From: Actinostola sp. cb2023
Lineage: Eukaryota > Cnidaria > Anthozoa > Actiniaria > Actinostolidae
Direction of reading: 5' to 3'
DNA: 64,000 nucleotides
NCBI GenBank assembly: GCA_033675265.1
Contig: JAUJYZ010000049.1
Span: 30,001-94,000, forward strand
Positions 22,906 to 35,400 of the stretch are shown piece by piece (position 1 is the first letter of the stretch; each line of letters opens with the position of its first letter). A program made the translations under genes and the position numbers. Below the pieces are notes generated by a model that saw only the letters and a list, made by a program, of their open reading frames with translations, was not told the DNA's origin and ran no database searches.

Positions 22906-23059
22906 TCTCTCTACTGCATTTCTGAAACCGAGCAGCGACGATCTACCATACTCTTCGCCCTTCTTGGTCCTATACAATCGGCGCCAATTTACTTTGAAAC
23001 ACTAACGCTTTGAAAATCATTGATAATGATATTTTGTGGCGCACGCAAAATGGCTCTTT

Positions 23060-23153
23060 ACCCCCTCCCCCCAACATTAATGTTGATTAGTGGTGCGATT
23101 CGAACACTGCGATCATTGCTACCCTCAACATTGATGAGGGGCGAGGGGGTTTG
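23060..23153. mobile_element. Short MITE with C-rich ends
   Basis: The arms taccccctccccccaacatt and caacattgatgagggg plus gagggggttt are inverted. Related to 964-1066. It lies in a former intron or between exon remnants of the recombinase pseudogene. Confidence 0.7.
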
Positions 23154-23580
23154 TACCATGACATGCAGTTAATGTGCAACTTAGTGCCATCAGTTTGGTA
23201 GAATCAGTCACAATTTAGATAGTTGTTTCATTGATATTGTCGGGGATTGTAGCCTCGGCGTAAAACCTCCTTAATACATTGTCCCTGTCCTCATACCTCA
23301 TGGTCAACAAGTTGCTGGGTAGCCCGCGGTCACGGCACCATTCTTCAATGTAAACAATAGCAAAACTTCGTAAGTACAGCTTTCAAAACATGTCAAAATA
23401 TATCAATCATGGCATATTTATTTTGATAATATTTACCCTCGATTGTGTTAACAATCCACTTCGTGTTTTTCTTAGTTCCTTTCGCTTCGGCGCTGCTAAT
23501 TATGGTTGTGAGATCCTCGTCTGTTAGTATTGCAAAGCGAGGTTTTTCACTCTCCTTCGCTGCTTTGTTGTTGTTTTCAC

Positions 23581-23582
<2 letters not shown>

Positions 23583-23616
<34 letters not shown>
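23583..23616 (+). repeat. Poly-G tract of 34 bases
   Basis: An uninterrupted G run starts the degenerate gggtatgg repeat block to its right. The length is likely unstable or assembly-dependent, and the tract can form a quadruplex. Confidence 0.9.
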
Positions 23617-23619
<3 letters not shown>

Positions 23620-23940
23620 CTCCCCTATATACGACGGGTATGTGCCGCGGGATAGGGTATGGTTTTTGAGCTCCCAGGTCTGGGGTAGGGTATCATTTTT
23701 TGCCTTTTTAGGCTGGGATCGGGTACGTTTTGGTCTGGTATAGGGTATGGTTTCCGCAATAACGCCACTATCAGTCGCTATCAGTTTACATATCCCTTAA
23801 GCACGCTTTCAATCTGGGATAGGGTATACATTTTTAAGCTTTAGTCTGGAATAGGGTATGGAAAATCAAAATTTTTGGTCTGGGATAGTGTCAGGGTTTT
23901 GAGGTGTCCGCGGCACACCCCTACCCAAAAATACCCTTAG
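23617..23940 (+). repeat. Degenerate gggatagggtatgg tandem repeat
   Basis: About nine imperfect copies of ctgggatagggtatggttt, separated by variable T-rich spacers. The flank cgcggcacacccctaccc pairs with gggtatgtgccgcgg on the left, so the block may be the body of an inverted-repeat element. Confidence 0.7.
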
Positions 23941-24200
23941 TGACCACCCGTTGACAGACACGTCACTTTTTAGCCAATCAGTATTTCCCGTTCTCCAGCG
24001 GACGGGCAATTCAAAAACCCATAGTTTTCGGGCAGGCGGTCTTTCCCCGCTTCTCCTCCCCAATCCCCTCTCCTCCTTCTTTTTCCCCCTCCCCCTCCCC
24101 TTTCCCAATCCTCTTCCCAGACCGCCAAGCTACGCAGGCTATCTACATATAGACTCTATAGACGTACATTGGTTCACTTCAATTCATTTGTCTATCTGAT

Positions 24201-24206
24201 TTTATT
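24201..24206 (-). promoter_or_regulatory. Candidate polyadenylation signal AATAAA
   Basis: The - strand AATAAA lies about 400 bases past the stop codon of the mosaic gene. No closer canonical signal was noted. Position fits a normal 3' UTR but nothing else supports it. Confidence 0.3.
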
Positions 24207-24604
24207 AAGACTAAAATGTGTATCATAAAAACATCTGTTAAAATAGAAATAATATTAATATCACTGTCGGTACAATTCAATTGGTGAATCAAATAACCGA
24301 TTCTGTAAAATCAATGCTTACAATGTATACCGTCGAACCTCTCGTATGCGACTGTCACAGTTGTCAGTCCTACATGCAAGGTGGGTTTCCACTATACTAC
24401 AGAGATTGATTGAGAAATCAAAGAAAAGCTAGGGAAAAAGTACTACGTGGTTACCTAGCTAGATAGCCGTGAGAGGACGTCGCTAAGAGAGGTTCGAGTT
24501 AACTAGGAGATCATGTAATCCAAATTGCTACAAAAACAATGTGATAAACACTCGAAATAAAGTTACAATACAATCAATGGTATCGTGCATCAAAGGCAGG
24601 GGAG

Positions 24605-24752
24605 TTAATCACTCAAGTTGTAAAAGTCCAGTGCAATACGGTCCAAGTCACATTCATCCCAGAACACAGCGTTAGTGTTAGACGACGGGGTGCCTGACTC
24701 GGGATGAACGCAGAACTTCGACGTTTTGAAACGCAGAGATTTGGCAGACGTT
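24605..24752 (-). CDS. Mosaic gene last exon: module C, repeat 3 and stop
   Basis: Acceptor tttttccag|A precedes ACG TCT. The exon encodes [15 protein letters not shown] then [19 protein letters not shown] and ends YNLSD-stop, the third repeat of the C-terminal threefold module. It enters with one codon base, completing the AG left by the previous exon (Arg). Confidence 0.88.
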
Positions 24753-26384
24753 CTGGAAAACAAACAGTTAGAAGTTACATGTTTTGTTTTTGTTTTTGTT
24801 TTTTCTTTCTTTGTTTCAGTTTTGTTTACGTTCCTCCTCCACTCAGTTTTCGACACGTCAATAAAATTTATGTATGTGTGTACTTCTTCCTTGTTGTCCT
24901 GTTTCTCTCCTTCATCCATAATTTACTTTCTTCCTTACTTCCTTTCTTTTTCTTCCTCGATGTTCATTCATTCGTTCCTTTTTATTTCTCTCTCTCTCTC
25001 TCACTCTTCCTTTACTCTTCCTTTCTTCTTTCCTTCTTTTTGTTCTTTCTTCCTTCCTTCTTTTTGTTCCTTTTTTTTTTCTTCCTCCCTTCTTGTTTTT
25101 TTTTTCTTCCTTCCTTCTCTTTGTTCTTTCTTTCTCCCTTCCTTCTTTTTGTTATTTTTGTTCTTTCTTTCTTCCTTCTGTTTGTTCTTTTTGTTCTTCC
25201 TTCCTTCCTTCTGTTCTTTCTTCCTTCCTTCTTTTTGTTCTTTCTTCTCTCCTTCTTTTTGTTCTTTCTTCCTTACTTCTTTTTGTTCTTTTTGTTCTTT
25301 CTTCCTAATTCCTTCTTTTTGTTCTTTCTTCCTTCTCTCCGTTCTTTCTCATAGTATAACATCACATCAGGGCCGGCATAGCCCAAAATTCAAGGGGGGG
25401 AGGGCAGTACGTATTTAAAAGGAAAAAATAAATAAAAATAGTACAGTTCTCAGTACTTTTTGGTATTTTTTTCGCCTTGCTAGGGGGGGGGGGGGCAGCT
25501 GTGCTTTGTACGGCTCTGAACATGTATGTACATGCAGAACAGCCGCTTAATTTCTTATGAATCGTTTAATCATACCTTGTGTAATAGACCTTATGAGGGT
25601 CACAGCCGTGTTGCTTCAAAACCATAGGAATAAAATTAAACAGAGATCCGCCGACGTCATAATCTGGGCAAAGTTAAGTTCAAGAATCATTTGAATGATT
25701 AAAAGTATGCATTCTGTAGGCAATTAGAGAGAGGAAATGCACACACTCTAGAAATACCAAGCAAGAAAAAGAATGAACACCTGTTTGTTGCTAAATTAAA
25801 CACCACCCGCATATTCCGACTGATATCAAAATGTGATCATCATCATCATTTTACTTTCTAATAATGATTTTTAGAAAAAACAACTCGACACTTTTGAGTT
25901 TAAACATGATACATGTTTCGACCGTCCAACTGTTATCTTTTCCAAACTTCACATTTTTTGTTCTGACAAGGCCAATTTCATAGACCAGGAAAAAGATGTA
26001 AAACTGAAAACAAATGTTAGTAGTAAATGCTTTCTTGCGAAAAACAGTTGTAACAGTGACAGTGTCAAATTATTACATGTATGATTGTGTTTAAACTCAA
26101 AAGTGTCGTATTTTCTCTAAACATCATAGTACACTTGCTACTTTTAAGGCCAATAGAGTCGTTTTCGTATGAGTGGGAAACCTACGGCACAGAGATACGG
26201 TCACGGAACGGAATCGAACACATTGTATTCAACCAATCACAGCGTGCGAAATCATTTCTCAACCAATCAGAATGCTTGGACACGGCACGATGATAGCGCG
26301 ATACGGTCACCGCACGGCACGAACCGTACCGTTATTTCTTCCCACATAAGAAAACGACTCTAATAACAATAATAATAATAATAC

Positions 26385-26442
<58 letters not shown>

Positions 26443-29400
26443 AATAATAATGATAATTCTAATACACTTACAAGCTGGGTCTGGACAGACATACATATTG
26501 CTACATGTATGCTTTAGTACACCCTTCTTAGTGAGAGTAAACTTCATGTAGTCTTTGTTACATTGTGTATTGCTACCACCTTTACCATGGTAAATGATCC
26601 GAGTACCATTAGGTGGAGAACAGTTGGATGTGATTGGCTGTAAGCAGAACCCTCCGTGTGATCTGATTGGGCTAACTGATGGGAAACAGTAATTAGAGCA
26701 GTAATCATAGTAATTATAGCATAATTATAGTAATTATATTGTTATAACATAATTATAGTAAATATAGCATAATTATAGTCATTAATAAGAACAGGAATTA
26801 GAGCATTAGTAGTGGTAATCATTAGTGTGCGAGTGCAATTAACGATTAATAGTGTGAGTGATGTTTAAAAATCCTAACAAAATTGCATGAGCCGTAGGCG
26901 AGTGCAATTTGTGGGATTTTTAAACATCACGAGCACTATTAATCGTTAATTGTACGAGCATACTAATGATTACCGTTTTATAATATTGATGCAAAAATTG
27001 TCAAAGCAAATATATTACGCGCGATTTATGGGAAGCCATTCGATCAGTAAATAAACAAAACATCAATGTCAAACTGGTGAGTTTTTATTGGACAAAGCCG
27101 TGACAAGCAACCGTGTTGAGATTGTACAAGAACTAGGTAGACTATAAAAAGAGCCGAGTCGGCATCAAACAGTGTTCTATAACTTAAAAGTCCTCAACGA
27201 AAGGACCTGTTTATCATGTACTTCAGTATTACAATATTTACATTGTGTGACAAGCTGGTAAACAATTTGTAAGTGAATTGAAATTTACAAGTTTAGATCG
27301 GACCTCGTGCGTTCAAAATCACCGACACGGCCATGAATCAAACTTCAAAGAAACACAAGTCAGTTGAGTTCAAAAAACTACACAATTCACTCAGGAAATC
27401 AACTTCTGTCCGACTTTAAATGTGACAGTGCAGTTGTAGCACTGGCTTGGAAAAAGTGATGTCAGTCTATCATGCCTGTTTTGGCCGAAAAGACTGGTCA
27501 AGACATTCTGCCGATCGAGTAGCATTTCGGCGTTGGCTCTTTCGTTGCCGAACGACATGATGGACAACAACAGGGTTGATATGATGGACTGATATGAATG
27601 GTGGTTTATCAGTTGGCATTTTCTTCAGTTTGCTCTTCTGGTAGTAGATGACTGATGTAGTGGCTAAAGGTAAGCTCTCTCAATTCACATTCGTCGCCTC
27701 TTAATTCGTAGTCATCGAGCTACCTTTTCTCGCTTCTGACTTCTGTGGCCGTCAGCTGGACATCGCCGATCTTAGAACAGTGATTTGATTTGAACTTTTA
27801 CAGCTTTTACGTGTTGAATTACAGCCTCTTCATTTAGATTTGGGAATCGTTCCTGGTCAGCCGACATCTTTTGAAAGGCGAGAAAATTTTCTTACAAAAA
27901 TACGCCATTCGTTTCCATAGCAACCAAAGTAATTTGCACCGAATTAACAACTTTTTGCATCAAATTACTTTTTTTTTTGCACACTATTCAAAATAAACAT
28001 GGCAGTGCTCAACCAATCAGAATTGAGTATTTTTGCATCTATATTATTATTATAGTAATTAGAGCAGTAATAGAACTGAGCATGCAATTTGGTCTGAAAT
28101 ATCATGATTATAGTAATCATGCATGCATATCATAATTCTGAATTATAGCAATTACGTCAATTATAGTAATTAAAATAATTATAGTACTTATATCATTTAC
28201 AATAATTATAGTTATTCTAGTAATTATGACAATTACAATAATATATTACAGTATATAATTATGATAATTTAAGTAATTATAGCATTGTACCTCTACGGTT
28301 TAATTTCTTGGGTTTGACTGGCTTGGGTTTTGGCTTGACTAACTTTAAGACAGGTTTCATAGAAACTATGTAAAAGAAGTTCATAATTATAGTAATTATG
28401 TCAATTATAGTAATTACAGTAATCATAGTACTTTTAGTACTTACAATAACTCTAGTAATTATATTAATTAGGACAATTACAGTAATTATAATAATTATAG
28501 AAATAATAGTAATTATAATAATTACAATAATATAATACAGTAATTATGATAATTTTAGACAGTAATTATATATAATAATTATAGTAATTATAGTAATTAT
28601 AATAATAGCAATAATATATTACAGTAATTATAATAATTATAGCAATTACAGTAATTATTAAGAATAATTATAGCAATTATAGTAATTATAATAATTGCAA
28701 CAATATATTACAGTAATTATAATAAGTATAGCAATTATAGTAATGATGATAATTACAATAATATATTACAGTAATTATGATAATTTTATTAATGACAGTA
28801 ATTATATATAACAATTATAGCAATTACAGTAATTATAATAATTATAGTATTTATGATAATTATGATAATATATTACAGTAATTATGGTAATTTTAGTACT
28901 TATAGTAATGTACCTCCATGGTTTATTTTCTTGGGTTTAACTGGCTTGGGTTTTGGCTTGACTAAGACATGTGTCATAGAACCTATATAAAAGATGATCA
29001 AATACAGAGAGTTTCACTCAACTGTACCAAGAAAAGTTTGTGAAAGAAATAATGTCGGGAAGAGAAACTGTAGAGTCGTATGATTGGGAAGCCAGCGGCA
29101 CGGAGTTACGGTCACGGTACGGAATCGAAGACATTGTATTCAACCAATCACAGTGCGCAAAATCATTGCTCAACCAATCAGAATGCACGCGTTCTGTATC
29201 CAAGTCTACCTTGACGTCCAAGTTGGAACAGGTGCAACTTAAGCCTTTGAGTTCCAGCAGGAGATGTGCAACCAGACCACGTGACGAGCTTGACCCCATC
29301 CCCAGGCCGTCCCAAGTAAGGATGGATGCAAAGACCTGAGTCCAAGTGCTTCAGTGCTTTCTCTACTGTCTGTTCAAACTTGGCCTTGTTTCGATCGCAT

Positions 29401-32400
29401 TTGCTGTTTACTTTAATAAATGATCCCGAACCACCTGAAATATAAAGCCGCGTAAAGTTAATTATTTGTATGATTCCCCTACGTATAGCCTCCTAAAGCA
29501 GACGCGTCTCCAGGCTACCGTTTTACTTCGCCGAACACTAACCGTCTGCTCAGGTGAACCCTACATTCCTTTCCAGTGGATTAGCCAATCAGAACGAACC
29601 TCTTAAATCTGTGGTGGTGCGGACTTTGACCTCTACGGACTTCCAAGAACAAAAATCACGTGAACTGACAGTTCGTACTGTGGTAGCTTGAAGAGTTTTC
29701 AAGCGATGTGATATTTTCCAAATTCAACACTTGAATATCAACCAGCAAAAGTCAATCGATCCAAGCGATTTATTTTGGGGAAAAAAGGACGCATTCGTCA
29801 ATTTTCGACTGGTCATGGAAAGTCATTACTGATATATCAAGCATTGAAACTGATCTACGACAACGGTACAAACGATTCTGGTCATTTATTTACTTTAGCA
29901 AAGCAACTTCTGCAGACAAACAAAGAGCTACCGTATTCAAAGTATTCTTGTATGTTGATATCCAAATGTCGGGACACAGAAAGTGTACATTAACGTTTGC
30001 AAAATAGTTGACACAAATCGAAGTCTTTGTATATACCTTTTATTTCAAAAATGCATCGTGATGATTTTACCGCGTGCAAGTTGCTGAAGCCTTTAATATT
30101 CTGCAACCAAACGGGCGAGCTTCTAAACCATCATTCCCCCACTGAACACAAGTGAGTCAGTGCAACACGATTCTCTAAAAAAACGGCCACTGATTTTGAG
30201 CTGATATAAGTGATTTCATCGCTCTCAATGCGTAAAACATTTGAAAGGAATGGGGAGTGAGCTGGAGTGATTTCAGGCTAAACCCAAATTCGTGCCGCGC
30301 GTAAAAAATTGGAAAGGAATGTATGGTCCTTTCCAGTGGATTAGCCAATCAGAACGAACCTGATAATACGTGGTGTGTGCGGACTTGGCTAGTTCAACGG
30401 GTGTGTCGTGAAAGACATGTCGTATGGGTCAAGCTGAAGAGTTTTTGATATTTTCCAAGTGACTTTTCATTGGCTAGTTCAATGGTCGTAAAATTTATTG
30501 GGGAAAAAAGGACGCATCGTCAATGGTTCAACTGTCATGAGAAAGATCAATACTGTGATTTCATTGAAACTTATCTACGACAACGGTGCGTAAAACGACT
30601 GGAAAGAATGTATGGTTCAATGATAAACAACGAGCTGATATTCAGCTAGTTCAAGTGCGACAGCTACATATGTATTTCAGAAACTGACCATAATATTCTT
30701 AGAACTCTGACCCCCCTTTCATTGGCTAGTTCAATGGTGCGTACCCACATGGAAAGGGGGAGTATGGGAGGAAAACTGAGTTGAGCTGATAATACGAGTG
30801 ATTTCAGTGTGTCAAGCTAGTTCAACGAAGTATCCACAAAATTAGGGAAAGGAATGAAAGGGACAGCTACAATTGACACCCACCATCTTTCACTGCACCT
30901 GACCCACCAGTGATTTCATTGGCTAGTTCAACTGTGCCAAAAACACCAATTTTGGAAAGGAATGTATCTTTCAACTGACACAAGAATCTGATAATACGAG
31001 TGATTTCATTGGCTAGTTCAATGGTGCGTAAAACAATTGGAAAGGAATGTATGGTTCAACTGAGTTGAGCTGATAATACGAGTGATTTCATTGGCTAGTT
31101 CAATGGTGCGTAAAACAATTGGAAAGGAATATATGGTTCAACTGAGCAGACGGCTAATGTTCGGCAAAGTAAAATGGAAGACTGGACACGCGTCTGATTT
31201 AGGAGGCTATCTACGTACTGATGATGATGATAATAATAACTTACACTTTAATACAGTACAGTAGTTTACAGTGATGACAACAATGAAGGTGATATATATG
31301 ATAATGACAAACCAGGGATTCGGGAGAGGAGAGGGATTGGGGCAGGGAGAGAGGATTGGGGAGAGGAGAGGGGATTGGGGAGAGTCAGAAAGAGGATTGG
31401 GGAGTGGAGAGGGGATTGGGGAGGTTAGTGTGATGGTGATGATAAGGGCATTGGAAGAACATCGAGGTATTAGTTAGAGTCGTTTTCGTATGAGTGGGGA
31501 AGTTATCACCGCACCGCGCCTTGCCGTATTGAAATAGTCTGATTGCCTGGATGAGATGCATCTGATTGGGTCAGAAATGAAGCCATTTGAGTGTCAAGGT
31601 ATACCGTATATTTCCCACTCATACGAAAACGACTCTATTTCCAGCGCCGATCAACTACATTACAAACTAGTAATGTTCGATATCTACCTTCTGGACAAAC
31701 TCTTTTACCACTGCACTGATGAACAAGAATGCCGTCATTGCCCAGAATGAAATACATGTGCCTGCGATCGCAGTTACCGGGACCCGTTTTGTAGACCAAC
31801 TCAGTGCCGTCAGGCGGATTGCAGTCTGCAGTTTTTGGCTGTAGACATAAACTGTTGATGCCCTTGATGGGGCTCCCTGTTATTCAAAAGTAAGCATTCA
31901 TTTTTGAAGAGGGTGTGTAAAACACGGGGACGGAGCACAATAGAATACTAATCCCGCGGGTTTTACCACAGGAAACCCATCAAAAACATGCGCGCATACA
32001 AATATAGTTAAAATGGTTGGGCTTCATGTGTTAACGCTTATGGTCTTCATTGCTGATTTAGTTTCTTACTTGGGCAATAGTGACATAGTTGTTTTTGTGT
32101 GGCCAGCATAGCGGAGTTACACGGTGTTCCACCACATCGCGGAGCAGGATTGCTGCAAGTGCGTCTTCGTGTCCGTTCACCAGAAGAACTACACATAGGG
32201 CTGCACTGACTCCAAGCACGCCACGACGAAACACCCCCATGAACTGAAACAAGACACGAACGTAGCATGTTTAATACAAATTAAGACCTTAAATACAACG
32301 AAGAAGGGCAGCTAAAAAGAGGGAGGTGAAAGAGATGGAAAAGAAGAGAGAAGGAAAAGAGGGACAGACCGGAAAGGATATGGGAGGAGAAAATCAAAAT

Positions 32401-35400
32401 TAAAATATAAAAAGAGGGACATAGGGAAGAAGAGAGAAGTGAAGAAAAGAGAAAAAGAAAAGAAAATGAGATAATAAAAAGAAAGAGAAGTGGAAGGGTT
32501 GGGAGTGAAATTAAAGAACTAAAGGGAAGGGAAATTAAGATGGAAAGGAGGATAAAGGAAAGACGGAAAGGAAACACAGGAGAAGGATTTAAACTAGTAC
32601 CGTAAGAAATAAAACTCTGGCTCGAGAATTGAAATGATAACACTTGTTTAATAAGGGAGAAATGGGAAGGTAAAGACATGAGAAGTACTTCAACTAGGGC
32701 CATAAGAAATAAAACTCTCGCTCGAGAATTGAAATGATAACACTTGTCTAATAAGGGAGAGATGCGAAGGGAAAGACAAGATAAGTATTTGAATTAGTGC
32801 ATAAGAAATAAAACTCTCGCTCGAGAATTGAAATGATAACACTTGTCTAATAAGGGAGAGATGGGAAGGGAAAGACAAGATAAGTATTTGAATTAGTGCA
32901 TAAGAAATAAAACTCTCGCTCGAGAATTGAAATAATAGCACTTGTCTAATAAGGGAGAGATGGGAAGGGAGAGACAAGAGGAGTATTTGAACTAGTGTCA
33001 TCAGAAATATATAAAACTCTCGCGCTCGAGAAATGAAATAATAGCACCAATACTATATATACCAGGAAGCCTATTATGTCCACAGTCGTCTTCATTAACC
33101 CAGTACCAAATACGCCCAGGATTAATCATGGCGGTACTGATCCACGGAGCGGGACGATTCGCAGATGATTCACTGATAACAGAACCATACTCGTAGTAGC
33201 TGGAGTGAGATGAAGTAGTCAACAGCCCCTTGGTTTTGCCCAGCCAAGGCATTCTTTTTTCTATCGTTGAATCCCATTTGTTGTACTTCCATTTGTCGAA
33301 CTGTTTGACCAATTTAACGTCTGTTTGTTTGTTATCTGTGGCGACAAAGCTGTGTAGGAATAATTGCGCGTTGGAACGTTAGCATCAAAAAGAAGAAGAA
33401 AGATTCATTCCAAAACACCCCGCGTTTGTATGACGTAATTGACGCAACGTCATGGCTCTCGCAATGTCATGTGCAACCTTGAAGTCTGTGAATGAACCTA
33501 TATTTCAACCAATCACTGTTCATACCTATATTGTATTGGTGCCTCCCAAACTCCTCCCCAGTGTCCTCGAGTGTTCGCTTCAAGTTTATACTTAAAGGTC
33601 TTGCCCCTACTTAAACTCTTTATCTGGTCACCAAGCCCCAGTATCGAGTAATCACGTGACAAGGAAGGTCTACTAGTGTTCCGATACTTGACTTGGTTCT
33701 TTTGCCACCTATTGTTGGCACTGGTGACTAGTAGGGTCCAGGCTCCGGGATCCGAAGTCATGTCACACATGACCGGGAGGTACTGGAGATGTGTAGTTTT
33801 AATCATGTAGACTCCGTCCTGTAATTTGGATCTGTGTTGTCCAGCCTTGATCTTGATCTCATTACATGATCTCCTGTAATGTAGGAATTAATGAATACAG
33901 AGAAAGGGACAGCTACAATTGACACCCACCATATTTCACTGCACACAACACACACCAACTTTCACTGGACACAACACCCACCATCTTTCACTACACCCAA
34001 CACGTTTCACTGGACCCAACACCCACCACTTTTTACTGGACCCAACACCCAACACTTTCACTGGACCCAACACCCACCAGCTTTCAATGGACACAACACC
34101 CACCATCTTTCACTGCACCCAATACAAACCATATTTCACTGCACCCAACACCCACCATATTTCAATGGACCCAACACCCACCAACTTTCACTGGACCCAA
34201 CACCAACCATATTTCAATGTACCCAATACCCACCATCTTTCACTGGACTCAACACCCACCATCTTTCACTAGACACAACACCCACCATATTTCACTGCAC
34301 CCAACACCCACTATATTTCACTGGACCCAATACCAACCATATTTCACTGCACCCAACACCCACCATATTTCAATGGACCCAACACCCACCAACTTTCACT
34401 GGACCCAACACCAACCATATTTCAATGTACCCAATACCCACCATCTTTCACTGGACCCAACACCCACCATCTTTCACTAGACACAAGACACAACACCCAC
34501 CAGCTTTCAATGGACACAACACCCCCCCATCTTTCACACCCAAACCCACACTTTCACTGGACCCAACACCCACCATATTTCAACTAGACCCAACACCCAC
34601 CAACTTTCACTGGACCCAACACCACCATTTCAATGCTTTCACCATCTTTCAATGGACCCAACACCCACCATCTTTCACTAGACTCAACACCCACCATATT
34701 TCACTGCACCCAACACCCACTATTTTTCACTGGACCCAATACCAACCATATTTCACTGCACCCAACACCCACCATATTTCAATGGACCCAACACCCACCA
34801 ACTTTCACTGGACCCAACACCAACCATATTTCAATGTACCCAATACCCACCATCTTTCACTGGACCCAACACCCACCATCTTTCACTAGACACAACGCCC
34901 ATCAACTTTCACTGCACCCAACACCCACCATCTTTCACTGGACCCAACACCCACCATATTTCAATGGACCCAACACCCACCAACTTTCACTGGACCCAAC
35001 ACCAACCATATTTCAATGTACCCAATACCCACCATCTTTCACTGGACCCAACACCACCATCTTTCACTAGACACAACACCCACCATATTTCACTGCACCC
35101 AACACCCACTATATTTCACTGGACCCAATACCAACCATATTTCACTGCACCCAACACCCACCATATTTCAATGGACCCAACACCCACCAATTTCCAATGG
35201 GCACAACACCCACCATATTTCACTGCACCCAACACCCACCATATTTCACTGCAGTCAACACCCAATCATCTTTCGCTGGACCCAACACCCACCATCTTTC
35301 GCTGGACCAACACCCACCATATTTCACTGCACCCAACACCCACCATATTTCACTGCAGTCAACACCCAATCATCTTTCGCTGGACCCAACACCCACCATC

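Larger units (their letters stand above)
21226..23580 (-). pseudogene. DUF3504/tyrosine-recombinase-like gene, dead
   Basis: Read on the - strand, the pieces match the Crypton-derived DUF3504 family (ZMYM/QRICH1/KCTD1-like). They are an N-terminal exon (about 23580-23437, PRFAILTDEDL, TKKNTKWIV), a second exon (about 23342-23251, EWCRDRGLPSNLL, RRFYAEA) and a long exon from about 22969 (TKKGEEYGRSSLLGFRNAVE). The last continues through TKNHQGG, FFQRPASKAKESDPVWYENS and YTNHCVRATAITIWSNA to AISGHVNEQSIASYNSRP. Exons 1 and 2 join in frame. Damage includes stops after NPLFA, after RRDGK and after CEGQR, a frameshift after SRHIM, apparent loss of the exon-2 donor, and two MITE insertions. The encoded domain resembles the catalytic part of tyrosine recombinases; this copy cannot be functional. 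Confidence 0.85.

Noticed and set aside
24704..25418. Phe/Leu/Ser-rich membrane-like proteins of over 200 codons
   Set aside because: Frames across a CTT-rich microsatellite, in two registers; no domain outside the repeat.
26472..26671. Exon start four bases later, at the tag just before CCCAATC
   Set aside because: It would start in the wrong phase for the linker exon; the upstream atcag gives a phase 1 entry and keeps SPI.
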